A stretch of DNA of 64,000 nt from MAG-120531 sp038125995 (GTDB lineage: Bacteria; Bacteroidota; Bacteroidia; Flavobacteriales; Flavobacteriaceae). The position numbers were made by a program, and so were the translations under genes. Below the pieces are notes generated by a model. That model saw only the letters and a program-made list of their open reading frames with translations. It had not been told where the DNA came from and did not search any database. This document shows, piece after piece, positions 1 through 7,668 of the stretch (within the stretch, counting starts at the first letter, position 1; each line of letters starts with the position of its first letter). Where the stretch lies: assembly GCA_038125995.1 (NCBI GenBank), contig JAYPEX010000003.1, positions 122,847 to 186,846 of the forward strand, written 5' to 3'.

Positions 1-71
1 TGAGATTCAACTGAGAGAAATTTTGCCAAATGATAACCTACTTCTCCAGCACCAGCTATTAATATTTTCAT
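1..71 (-). CDS. trkA: Trk potassium uptake protein TrkA, N-terminal fragment
   Basis: Only the first 23 codons lie in the window; the gene continues beyond base 1. The start is the ATG at 71-69. The visible N-terminus begins MKILIAGAGEVGYHLAKFL, a Rossmann NAD-binding start (GAGEVG) typical of TrkA/KtrA-type regulatory subunits of potassium channels, which sit on the cytoplasmic side and gate K+ uptake according to bound nucleotide. It is transcribed divergently from ubiE across a 175-bp gap that holds a promoter and two identical palindromes. Other RCK-domain proteins start similarly, so the assignment rests on a short stretch. Confidence 0.75.
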   Translation of the reverse strand, partial: MKILIAGAGEVGYHLAKFLSVES

Positions 72-83
72 AAGAACACATCT

Positions 84-95
84 AATGAATTCATT
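84..95. promoter_or_regulatory. Palindrome AATGAATTCATT, copy 1 (possible operator)
   Basis: This is a perfect 12-bp inverted repeat located 13 bases before the trkA start codon, inside the predicted trkA leader. An identical copy lies 39 bp away at 123-134. Repeated perfect palindromes around a promoter suggest binding sites for a dimeric repressor; no regulator is identified. Confidence 0.4.
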
Positions 96-122
96 TTCAA
101 AGTATAAATATAACCTTTGATG

Positions 123-134
123 AATGAATTCATT
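123..134. promoter_or_regulatory. Palindrome AATGAATTCATT, copy 2 (possible operator)
   Basis: This is the second exact copy of the 12-bp palindrome. It overlaps the predicted trkA transcription start, a classical repressor position. It lies about 90 bp upstream of the ubiE -7 element, so it could affect both divergent genes. Confidence 0.4.
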
Positions 135-136
135 TA

Positions 137-170
137 CAAATTTACATAATTTTGACAGTATTTAAAGCAA
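137..170 (-). promoter_or_regulatory. Predicted promoter of trkA
   Basis: On the minus strand a TTG (170-168) is followed after 23 bases by TAAATTTG (144-137). This fits the flavobacterial consensus TTG-N17-23-TAnnTTTG. The expected start of transcription, near base 131, falls in the palindrome at 123-134. Confidence 0.5.
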
Positions 171-223
171 CCTATTGCATTAAACATTTTAAATACAATA
201 CTAAAGTTTCAAAGTACATCACC

Positions 224-231
224 TATCTTTG
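224..231 (+). promoter_or_regulatory. Predicted -7 element of ubiE-porT
   Basis: TATCTTTG matches TAnnTTTG exactly and ends 15 bases before the ubiE ATG. No TTG is present at the right distance upstream, so the -33 element is weak or absent. Confidence 0.4.
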
Positions 232-246
232 TGAAAAATTTTTTAG

Positions 247-978
247 ATGAGTAATCCTGTTACCCCTTATAAAGATTCCAAGGAGAGTAAAAAACAACAA
301 GTAACAAACATGTTTGATACAATCGCTGGAAATTACGATCAATTAAATCGCGTCATTTCTTTTGGCATTGATGTTTCTTGGAGAAAGAAGGTTGTAAAAA
401 TCATCTCAAAATCCTCACCCAAAAACGCATTGGATATTGCTACAGGTACTGGTGATTTAGCAATCTCATTAATTGAAACGGGTGCTACAAAAATAACAGG
501 ACTCGATGTCTCAAAAGGAATGCTTGAAATCGGTCGAAATAAAGTTACTGATTTAGGGTTGGATCAAACCATAGAAATGGTTGTTGGGGATAGTGAAAAT
601 CTTCCCTTTGAAAATAACACATTTGATGCGATTACAGTAGCATTTGGAGTTCGTAATTTCGAAAAACTTGAATTAGGTCTTAGTGAAATCCTGAGAGTAT
701 TAAAACCAGGTGGACAATTTGTGGTATTAGAAACATCTGTGCCCGAAAAATTTCCATTTAAACAAGGTTATTACTTTTACACTAAAACGATTCTTCCTCT
801 GATTGGAAAATTATTTTCAAAGGACAAAGTAGCCTATAAATACCTATCTGATTCTGCTGCAAAATTTCCACACGGAAAGGCATTCAACAATATTTTAGAA
901 AAAATAGGGTTTATAGCTGTTGAAAATAAACCTCAAACATTTGGAGTAGCAAGTATTTATATCGCATCTAAAAATTAA
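247..978 (+). CDS. ubiE: Demethylmenaquinone methyltransferase (UbiE/MenG)
   Basis: Class I SAM-dependent methyltransferase performing the last step of menaquinone synthesis, C-methylation of demethylmenaquinol, in the cytoplasm or at the inner membrane. The 243-residue length is normal. The family start motif FDTIAGNYDQLN is at residues 23-34, and SAM motif I (ALDIATGTGD) at 61-70. DAITVAFGVRNF in the middle of the protein is the usual UbiE signature. The product feeds menaquinol to the alternative complex III encoded at the other end of the window. The stop codon overlaps the ATG of porT by one base (TAATG), implying co-transcription and coupled translation. Confidence 0.95.
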   Translation: MSNPVTPYKDSKESKKQQVTNMFDTIAGNYDQLNRVISFGIDVSWRKKVVKIISKSSPKNALDIATGTGDLAISLIETGATKITGLDVSKGMLEIGRNKVTDLGLDQTIEMVVGDSENLPFENNTFDAITVAFGVRNFEKLELGLSEILRVLKPGGQFVVLETSVPEKFPFKQGYYFYTKTILPLIGKLFSKDKVAYKYLSDSAAKFPHGKAFNNILEKIGFIAVENKPQTFGVASIYIASKN

Positions 979-1715
979 TGAGAAGTTGCAGCCTAACATA
1001 TCTCCTTATACTGTTTTTAAGCACCAGTGTTTATGGACAATTCAATGTCAACCCAGTTGAAAACATCCCTACTGATGATTATAAAAAATTTAACTGGGGT
1101 TATTACTTAGGAGGAAATACTTACAATTTTAAATTTAACTACAGCGATACCTATCCAACTACTATTGGTGGAGGTTTTGAAAGTGTTCAAGTTGAAACCA
1201 GTAAGGGTTTTTTAGTTGGATTAGTGGGAGAACTCAGGCTTAACGATAATTTTGATCTTCGATTTGAACCAGGGCTATACAGTACCAAAAGAGATTTGTA
1301 TTTTCCAATCGATCCATCAGCAGGAGATCCACTTCGATCGGTAAAATCAACCTTTCTAAACTTTCCTTTTTTAATCAAATACGGAGCAAAACGTATCGGA
1401 AACTGGAGGCCCTTTGTAATTGGCGGACCTTCAATTTCATACAATATGAGTAGCAATCAAAATTCTCCTGATTCTATTGAAAGTGGGGTGTTTAGATTAA
1501 AAAGTCTTACTTACAACTACGAAATTGGCGTAGGAGTTGAATTCTACCTACCCTATTTTAAATTCACTCCCTCTATTAGAGGAATATTTGGATTGGTCGA
1601 TGAAATGGTGCACGATGACTTATCTGTTCCAAAGACTAAAGAAATCAGAAATTACTCAGATCAAATTAGTGCTGCTCTTACCAGAGGTTTATTCATCGTA
1701 TTGACTTTTGAATAG
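978..1715 (+). CDS. porT: PorT-family outer-membrane protein of the type IX secretion system
   Basis: This 245-residue protein has a signal peptide (about residues 1-20, cleaved before Gln21) and then amphipathic beta-strands of an eight-stranded-type outer-membrane barrel. The sequence shows the PorT pattern: an FNWGYYLGGN strand, FRFEPGLY-like strands and a final GLFIVLTFE strand with a terminal aromatic/acidic end. PorT (SprT in gliding flavobacteria) is required for type IX secretion, though its exact role is unsettled. It overlaps ubiE by one base. Its stop codon directly abuts the stop of the convergent madM gene, leaving no room for a separate terminator. A generic porin-family/PorT-like barrel is the alternative. 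Confidence 0.85.
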   Translation: MRSCSLTYLLILFLSTSVYGQFNVNPVENIPTDDYKKFNWGYYLGGNTYNFKFNYSDTYPTTIGGGFESVQVETSKGFLVGLVGELRLNDNFDLRFEPGLYSTKRDLYFPIDPSAGDPLRSVKSTFLNFPFLIKYGAKRIGNWRPFVIGGPSISYNMSSNQNSPDSIESGVFRLKSLTYNYEIGVGVEFYLPYFKFTPSIRGIFGLVDEMVHDDLSVPKTKEIRNYSDQISAALTRGLFIVLTFE

Positions 1716-2462
1716 TCAGCCCAACAGCTGCATCAATAGATAGTAAAAAATTGATGGACAAAGCAGACATCCTAAACCTGTATAGAAGGTTGCAGTAAAA
1801 GCACCATAAGGAACCAATTCCTTATCTGTAGCAGCCAAACCAGCTGTAACACCACTTGTTGTCCCTATAAGACCACCAAAAACCATAGCTGCATGAGGAG
1901 TCGTCAATTTGATTTGTTTAGCCACTAGTGGAGTTAAAACAGTTGTAACAATCGTTTTAACTACCCCAGCAGTGATCCCAAGTGCAATTACATCCGAACT
2001 CGCTCCAATTGCTGTGCCAGTTATCGGTCCAACAATATAGGTGCAGGCCCCTGCTCCAATGGCTGTCAAATCCTTTACATCGGTATATCCCATAGCATAA
2101 GCGATGATGACTCCTAGAACAAATGAAAAGGTGACACCCATAAACAATGAGAGGATACCAGCCAATCCTGCTTGTTTAATTTTTTCGATTTCAGCTCCCA
2201 TAGCTGTTGCGACAACGGTGAAGTCACGAAACATCGATCCTCCTAAAACTGCTAATCCAGCAAATATCTCAATATTCGCCAAGCCTTTATCGGCTCCAAA
2301 AAGCGCTAAAAGCAAAGCTCCTATAATCGCTATTGCAGCAGCGGGTATTCTGCCTTTAAATAAATGTTTTGAAAGCAGTTGTGAAGCCCCCAAAATAAGT
2401 CCTACTAAAAGAAAAGCAAACAAGAGTCCATTATTGGATATAAGTTCTTTAAATAATTCCAT
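1716..2462 (-). CDS. madM: Malonate transporter subunit MadM
   Basis: A highly hydrophobic 248-residue inner-membrane protein with about eight or nine predicted membrane spans and small-residue-rich motifs such as GAGACTYIVGPITGTAIGAS and GLIGTTSGVTAGLAATD. These match the MadM subunit of the two-component MadLM malonate carrier first described in Malonomonas rubra, where it imports malonate with a cation. It overlaps madL by 14 bases, and madL overlaps matB by four, so the three genes form one minus-strand operon (matB-madL-madM). The length is normal for MadM. Substrate identity is inferred from the family and from matB next door. Confidence 0.85.
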   Translation of the reverse strand: MELFKELISNNGLLFAFLLVGLILGASQLLSKHLFKGRIPAAAIAIIGALLLALFGADKGLANIEIFAGLAVLGGSMFRDFTVVATAMGAEIEKIKQAGLAGILSLFMGVTFSFVLGVIIAYAMGYTDVKDLTAIGAGACTYIVGPITGTAIGASSDVIALGITAGVVKTIVTTVLTPLVAKQIKLTTPHAAMVFGGLIGTTSGVTAGLAATDKELVPYGAFTATFYTGLGCLLCPSIFYYLLMQLLG

Positions 2463-2829
2463 CTGATTCTTCTTTTGTAGTTCTTATTTTTGAAAGCAGT
2501 GGTACTAACATAAAGCCCACAATAGTAACTGCTACTCCTACTATTAAAGCAGTCCAGCCACCAGAGATGGCAGCGTGCACATTTCTGGTTGCTGCCATAG
2601 CTACAATTACCGGAATATACATACTACTCCAAAACAACACTCCTGCTTTTGTTTGAACTTCATACCAACTATAACGTTTTAAAAATCCATTGGCGAACAT
2701 CAGAAGCAACATCGCAAAACCAACTCCTCCAACATCTCCTGAAATACCGATCAATTCAGCGAGTAATCCTCCTAAATACTTGCCGATTAAAAAACAAAAA
2801 ACCAATAAGGCTACTCCGTATATTTTCAT
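2449..2829 (-). CDS. madL: Malonate transporter subunit MadL
   Basis: A 126-residue membrane protein with about four hydrophobic segments. The N-terminal half (GKYLGGLLAELIGISGDVGGVGFAMLLL region, roughly residues 16-44) and the RNVHAAISGGWTAL motif (about 83-96) are typical of MadL, the small partner of MadM. Both subunits are needed for malonate uptake in the characterised system. The start codon lies in an ATGA overlap with the matB stop codon, a translational-coupling arrangement, and the 3' end overlaps madM by 14 bases. Nothing is missing relative to the family. Confidence 0.85.
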   Translation of the reverse strand: MKIYGVALLVFCFLIGKYLGGLLAELIGISGDVGGVGFAMLLLMFANGFLKRYSWYEVQTKAGVLFWSSMYIPVIVAMAATRNVHAAISGGWTALIVGVAVTIVGFMLVPLLSKIRTTKEESDGII

Positions 2830-4307
2830 GACTCAGCTAGTATTTTTTGAAGTTCTTTTTTGGTTACCTTACCCATCACATTACGAGGCAAATCATCCTG
2901 CAAAATATATTTTCTAGGTAGTTTATACGCGGCAATCTTGTCTTTCATCCATTCCTTTATAGAATCGATTGAAACTGATTGATCTGCTAAGATCAAACTC
3001 GCTCCAATTAGTTCACCCCATTCTTCATCAGGAATCCCAACCACCCCGCAATCTTTAATAGCAGGGTGTTTTCTTAAAACCTCCTCTATTTCAAGAGCTG
3101 ATATTTTATACCCTCCAGATTTGATAATATCTACCGAGTTACGACCTAGGATTCGATATGCTCCCTCTTCAAAAACAGCGATGTCACCAGTTTTAAACCA
3201 ACCATCTACAAAAGTTTCAGCAGTTGCTTCAGGTCTGTTGTAATATTCGACAAAGACATTCGCTCCTTTAATCTGTAGTTCCCCCTGAGTTCCATCAGTA
3301 ATTTCCTGATCGTTTTCATTTGCTAAACGGACGGTTACTCCGCTTAATGCTTGTCCAATATAGCCAGGCTTTCGTTCTCCCCTATAGGGATTTGAAATCG
3401 CCATTCCCATTTCGGTCATTCCATAGCGTTCCAAAAGCGTATGACTGCTAATTACTTTCCACTCTTCCAATGTTTTAACAGGCAAAGCAGCTGATCCAGA
3501 CACCATTAATCGAAACTCCTTTAATACTACATAAAGTTCAGATTGTTCCTCATCACTCAATGATTGATAGTAATGAATCAATTTGTAATAAATAGTAGGC
3601 ACCGCCATAAAGAGATTACAGCTTCCTTTTTTAAAGCGCTCAAAGATGGCCTCTTCACTAAACTTGGGTAAAAATTCATTACATGCACCGCTGTAGAGAG
3701 CACAGCTCATCACATTGATGATTCCGTGAACGTGATGTAGCGGCAATACATTTAAAATATAATCTTCCTGAGACCACTCCCATGAAGTGACCAAGCTTTT
3801 AATTTGGCAATTGATATTGAGATGAGAGGTCACTACTCCTTTTGGCTTACCAGTCGTACCACTAGTATAAAGAATCATCGCTTTGCGATTCATTGCCACA
3901 TCTGGAAGTAAAACTGTCTCGGATTTTATCGAATCGATCGAAATTAATTCAACAGAAGTATCATCCACTAAAGGTTTGATCAATGAATAAAAATCATTGT
4001 GATAAACTACTTTAGAAATTTCAGCATCTTGAACCGTATATAAAATTGAATCATAAGGGTGTTTGACACACAGTGGAACTGCAATTCCTCCAGCTCTCCA
4101 TATACCCCATTGAAGAATCGTATAATCCAATGATGGATCGACAATAAAACCTATTCGGTCCTCGCTTAAGTCCTTTTCACCATTGAGTAAATGAGTTGCA
4201 ATTTGCGCTGATTTTTCAAGTAATTCTCTGTAAGATAGTTCACCATTTGGATCTACCAATGCCCTGCGATCTAAAAAATCCTTAGCGCGTTCAATAAGTT
4301 CAATCAT
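2826..4307 (-). CDS. matB: Malonyl-CoA synthetase (MatB-type acyl-CoA ligase)
   Basis: A 493-residue AMP-forming acyl-CoA synthetase. The phosphate-binding motif MILYTSGTTGKPKG is at residues 144-157, followed by the LLERYGMTEMGM motif near 290-300, GWFKTGDIA near 370 and the C-terminal catalytic-lysine motif PRNVMGKVTKK near 475-485. The RYGMTE motif is the one found in MatB enzymes, which convert malonate, ATP and CoA into malonyl-CoA in the cytoplasm. It is first in a tight operon with the MadLM carrier, strongly supporting malonate as substrate. No malonyl-CoA decarboxylase is encoded nearby, so the product may enter fatty-acid synthesis directly. A different short dicarboxylate or acyl substrate cannot be excluded. 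Confidence 0.8.
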   Translation of the reverse strand: MIELIERAKDFLDRRALVDPNGELSYRELLEKSAQIATHLLNGEKDLSEDRIGFIVDPSLDYTILQWGIWRAGGIAVPLCVKHPYDSILYTVQDAEISKVVYHNDFYSLIKPLVDDTSVELISIDSIKSETVLLPDVAMNRKAMILYTSGTTGKPKGVVTSHLNINCQIKSLVTSWEWSQEDYILNVLPLHHVHGIINVMSCALYSGACNEFLPKFSEEAIFERFKKGSCNLFMAVPTIYYKLIHYYQSLSDEEQSELYVVLKEFRLMVSGSAALPVKTLEEWKVISSHTLLERYGMTEMGMAISNPYRGERKPGYIGQALSGVTVRLANENDQEITDGTQGELQIKGANVFVEYYNRPEATAETFVDGWFKTGDIAVFEEGAYRILGRNSVDIIKSGGYKISALEIEEVLRKHPAIKDCGVVGIPDEEWGELIGASLILADQSVSIDSIKEWMKDKIAAYKLPRKYILQDDLPRNVMGKVTKKELQKILAES

Positions 4308-4402
4308 TGATTAGTTTGTTGTTTGGTGTAAGCTTATTTAAATTTTATTGATTAATATATACACAATAAAATAGATTTCAAAACATATATGATCAAAATC
4401 AA

Positions 4403-5125
4403 CTACCCCCTTCTGATCTCATTGAGTAAGATCCCTGAAGCCATAGCGACATTAAGGCTCTCTGTAGAAGATGCTCCATAAGAGGGAATACTGATGCGAT
4501 GATTTATTAAATGTTCAATATCCTCACTTATTCCATTGGCCTCATTGCCCATTACAAGCAATCCTTTTTGAGGTAATTTTGCTTCATAGATAGAAGTTCC
4601 ATCCATAAATGCTCCATAAATTGGAAGATCTGTTTGAGCTAATAATTCTTTGAGATCTAGATAATGTATCTGAACTCTTGATATGGAACCCATCGTAGCC
4701 TGAAGCGTTTTTGGATTGTAGCAATCAACTGTCTGTGCGGAACAAATGAGTTGTCGAATTCCAAACCAGTCACACACTCGAATAATTGTTCCTAGGTTTC
4801 CAGGATCTCTAATATCGTCTAATACAAGGGACCAATCTTCAAAAACAGGAGTTGAAGGCTTTGGAAAATGAAACACCCCTAAAATTCCAGGGGGAGTTTT
4901 CAAACTACTCATTTGAGCGAGTTCTTTTGCACTAACAACTTCAGCTTTAGGATGTGATTCAATGAGATTTTCTTCTACAGTATGAAATACTGCATAGCAT
5001 TCAAGCTTCGACTCTAAAAGTTCCTCAACAGATTTTTTGCCTTCAACTACAAACAATTGATGCTCGTATCTATATTTTTTTTGCTGAAGACTCTTTATAA
5101 GTTTTATATTACTTTTTACAACCAT
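4403..5125 (-). CDS. TrmH/SpoU-family RNA 2'-O-ribose methyltransferase
   Basis: A 240-residue SPOUT methyltransferase with an N-terminal substrate-binding domain (about 1-90, with the FVVEGKKSVEELL motif near 25-37). The C-terminal SpoU domain carries the three signature motifs: DDIRDPGNLGTIIR (motif 1), LVMGNEANGIS (motif 2) and IPSYGASSTESLNVAMASGILL (motif 3, knot and SAM-binding region). Proteins of this type methylate ribose in 23S rRNA or tRNA; the exact target cannot be read from sequence. It diverges from tamL with only 23 bp between start codons, so each promoter must overlap the other gene's beginning. Confidence 0.88.
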   Translation of the reverse strand: MVVKSNIKLIKSLQQKKYRYEHQLFVVEGKKSVEELLESKLECYAVFHTVEENLIESHPKAEVVSAKELAQMSSLKTPPGILGVFHFPKPSTPVFEDWSLVLDDIRDPGNLGTIIRVCDWFGIRQLICSAQTVDCYNPKTLQATMGSISRVQIHYLDLKELLAQTDLPIYGAFMDGTSIYEAKLPQKGLLVMGNEANGISEDIEHLINHRISIPSYGASSTESLNVAMASGILLNEIRRG

Positions 5126-5135
5126 CCAAATAGTG

Positions 5136-5143
5136 TAATTTTG
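5136..5143 (+). promoter_or_regulatory. Predicted -7 element of tamL, implying a leaderless transcript
   Basis: TAATTTTG matches TAnnTTTG and ends five bases before the tamL ATG at 5149. Transcription would start at or within a base or two of the ATG, so the mRNA would have essentially no leader. No good TTG is seen at -33. Confidence 0.45.
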
Positions 5144-5148
5144 ATTTC

Positions 5149-7617
5149 ATGAATAGGACGACTACGACATCTTTCTTTCTTACAAAACTAAGCTTTATCT
5201 TGCTAGTTTTGAGCTTTTTCTCTTGTAATCCACTCAAAAGTCTAGCTGAAGACGAGTATTTATTGCTCGAAAACCAACTATATCTCAATGGTAAAAAAAT
5301 TAAAACTGATAGCATTCAATCTCTTGTAAGTCCTAAGCCTAATACACGAATTTTCACCTATCCCTTAAAATTATTTCTGTATCAAATTGCTCCTTTTGAC
5401 TCTAAAGGAGTTAAGAAATCATGGCTGGCTAAGGTTGGAGAACCTGTAGTGGTCGTCAATCCAAAGGATATTGAAAAATCGAAAATGAAACTACAATCAT
5501 TCTATGAAGCTCAGGGATATTTTAAAGCCAAAATCAAAGACAGTATCATAAAACACAAAAAAAAGAACAAGGCAAAAGTAAGCTATATGGTCAGCTTAGG
5601 ACATCCCTTTACTATCGACAGTACAGCTACTGATTTCGCATCCAAACTCATCGATTCAATCTACAATAACGATTCTTCAAAGAGCTATATTCGAAAAGGA
5701 GAAACTTTTAAACTCAATAATTTTAAAGAAGAACAAAATAGAATCACTCAGTTGTTTAAAAACAATGGGGTTTACAATTTTCAACCAACAGCTATTCGTT
5801 ATTCGATAACAAGAGACACCTTAGCAGAATTCGATCCCTCATTAGATGTTTTGATGAAAATAGAAAATCCTAAGGGAATTGGGGTCGATGGAACTCCTAT
5901 CAAGGCTTTTCAAAAACACCGTATTGATCAGGTTAAAGTATACGTGGATGTACTTCCTGAAATTGATCAAAAAATGGACTCCATAGAATATTTAAACTAT
6001 CAAATTTTCTATTCAACTCCGTTGAAATACAAGCCAAAAGTCATTACAGATGCAATCTATTTTAAAAAAAATAGCCTGTATAGAGAACTCGATCGCCAGA
6101 GAACCTATCGTCAAATATCCAATTTAACCACCTTTAAATATCCAAGTATCAGTTTTAAAGAACGAGTTGATACTAGAGACCTTGAAACCTCTATTTTTTT
6201 AAATTCAAAAGACAAATACACCTCAGAATCAAGTCTAGATGTCACTCATTCAAACATTCAAAAATTAGGTCTGGCATTCAGTAGTTCACTCATCGCTAGA
6301 AACATCTTTAAAGGAGCTGAATTACTCAGCGTATCTGCGAGAGGATCGATAGGTCTTTTAGGTGATGCTGCAGCATCACCTAAGGATTACGTTTCTGAAT
6401 TTGGGTTGGATTTCAATTTAAATATCCCCTCACTATGGTTTCCAATCATCAATATTAAGTCCTGGATTCCATCCTATATGCTTCCCAAAACACGATTGAG
6501 CTTAGGTAGGAGTATTCAGTCAAATATCGGTTTAGACAAACAAACTTTCAACACTACCTATGGATTCAATTGGTCAAAAGAAGAAGCTGCCAAACACAGT
6601 CTTTCTCTTATCGATGTTCAATACATTCAAAACCTCAACCCCAGTCGCTTCTTTGCGGTGTACCAAAACACTTTTGACCGATTAAATAGTACTGCAATCA
6701 ATTACAGCACTTACGATCGATACAATTCCTATTTTGAATCAGTAACTGAAGGAATTCAACTTAGTAATCCAGAGGGAGCAGAAGGTTTTATCAGTCAATT
6801 TTTAAAAAGTGAAGATCCACAATCTGAGGATTATAAAGAAATTAATTCTATTGCAGAACGACAAAAAAGATTGACTGAAAACAACCTAATTGCAGCTTCA
6901 CAATACACTCTAACAAAAAACAATTCTAAAGGAATTACCGATCCTAATTTCTATCAATTGAGACTCAAGTTTGAGTCTGCAGGTAACCTTTTAGCCATGT
7001 TCTCTAGAAATTTAAACGTCAATCAAAATGAATCAGGCACCTATGTTATCGCAGGGGTCCCCTTCTCTCAGTATTTCAAAACTGAGTTGGATTACATAAA
7101 GCACTGGAGAACAGGTGACGATCGCATGATTGCTTTTAGAAGTTTTGCAGGTATCGCTATCCCCTATGGAAATTCTTCTTCTGTTCCCTTTACACGATCT
7201 TATTTTGCAGGTGGATCCAACGACATCAGAGCTTGGAATGCCTATGAATTAGGACCTGGATCTTCCAAAAATCAAAATGACTTTAACGAGGCGAATTTCA
7301 AATTAGCCTTCAATTTAGAATACCGATTCCCACTAGCTGGAAACATCAAAGCTGCACTCTTTACAGATGCTGGAAACATTTGGAATGTATACGATCAAAT
7401 CGATGACCCAGAGAGTACCTTCGACGGATTTAAGTCTCTTAAAGACATTGCATTAGGTAGTGGTTTTGGAATTCGATACGATTTCGATTATTTCGTATTT
7501 AGAGTTGATTTAGGATTTAAAACCTACGATCCCTCTCAAAGTTTAGGAAATCGTTGGTTTAGAAGCTTTAATTTTGAGAATTCCGTAATAAACATAGGGA
7601 TAAATTATCCTTTTTAG
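5149..7617 (+). CDS. tamL: Omp85-family outer-membrane assembly lipoprotein (TamL/BamA-like)
   Basis: An 822-residue protein starting with a lipoprotein signal peptide (lipobox LSFFSC, Cys26). It is followed by POTRA-like repeats (roughly residues 35-330) and a C-terminal Omp85 beta-barrel that ends at the terminal aromatic residue (GINYPF). The conserved barrel-loop motif appears as SNDIRAW near residues 688-694, where BamA/TamA proteins have VRGF/Y. A lipid anchor on an Omp85 protein is characteristic of the Bacteroidota TamL type, thought to act in outer-membrane biogenesis with an inner-membrane TamB-like partner (not present here). It stands alone, divergent from the methyltransferase gene and upstream of fbaA. 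A BamA paralogue is the alternative. Confidence 0.85.
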   Translation: MNRTTTTSFFLTKLSFILLVLSFFSCNPLKSLAEDEYLLLENQLYLNGKKIKTDSIQSLVSPKPNTRIFTYPLKLFLYQIAPFDSKGVKKSWLAKVGEPVVVVNPKDIEKSKMKLQSFYEAQGYFKAKIKDSIIKHKKKNKAKVSYMVSLGHPFTIDSTATDFASKLIDSIYNNDSSKSYIRKGETFKLNNFKEEQNRITQLFKNNGVYNFQPTAIRYSITRDTLAEFDPSLDVLMKIENPKGIGVDGTPIKAFQKHRIDQVKVYVDVLPEIDQKMDSIEYLNYQIFYSTPLKYKPKVITDAIYFKKNSLYRELDRQRTYRQISNLTTFKYPSISFKERVDTRDLETSIFLNSKDKYTSESSLDVTHSNIQKLGLAFSSSLIARNIFKGAELLSVSARGSIGLLGDAAASPKDYVSEFGLDFNLNIPSLWFPIINIKSWIPSYMLPKTRLSLGRSIQSNIGLDKQTFNTTYGFNWSKEEAAKHSLSLIDVQYIQNLNPSRFFAVYQNTFDRLNSTAINYSTYDRYNSYFESVTEGIQLSNPEGAEGFISQFLKSEDPQSEDYKEINSIAERQKRLTENNLIAASQYTLTKNNSKGITDPNFYQLRLKFESAGNLLAMFSRNLNVNQNESGTYVIAGVPFSQYFKTELDYIKHWRTGDDRMIAFRSFAGIAIPYGNSSSVPFTRSYFAGGSNDIRAWNAYELGPGSSKNQNDFNEANFKLAFNLEYRFPLAGNIKAALFTDAGNIWNVYDQIDDPESTFDGFKSLKDIALGSGFGIRYDFDYFVFRVDLGFKTYDPSQSLGNRWFRSFNFENSVINIGINYPF

Positions 7618-7631
7618 TCTAGAATTATTCG

Positions 7632-7639
7632 TATTTTTG
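7632..7639 (+). promoter_or_regulatory. Predicted -7 element of fbaA
   Basis: TATTTTTG matches TAnnTTTG in the 51-bp gap after tamL and lies 29 bases before the fbaA ATG. A T-rich stretch, but no TTG, lies at the -33 position. Confidence 0.4.
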
Positions 7640-7668
7640 CGCCACTATTAATAACCAAAACCATTATC

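Noticed and set aside
84..134. The two AATGAATTCATT copies as attachment sites or insertion scars
   Set aside because: They lie inside a normal core intergenic region with no integrase or foreign DNA near; an operator role is more plausible.
2104..2466. Open frame opposite madM
   Set aside because: Low-complexity Ala/Ile/Ser composition from antisense reading of membrane helices; no family resemblance.
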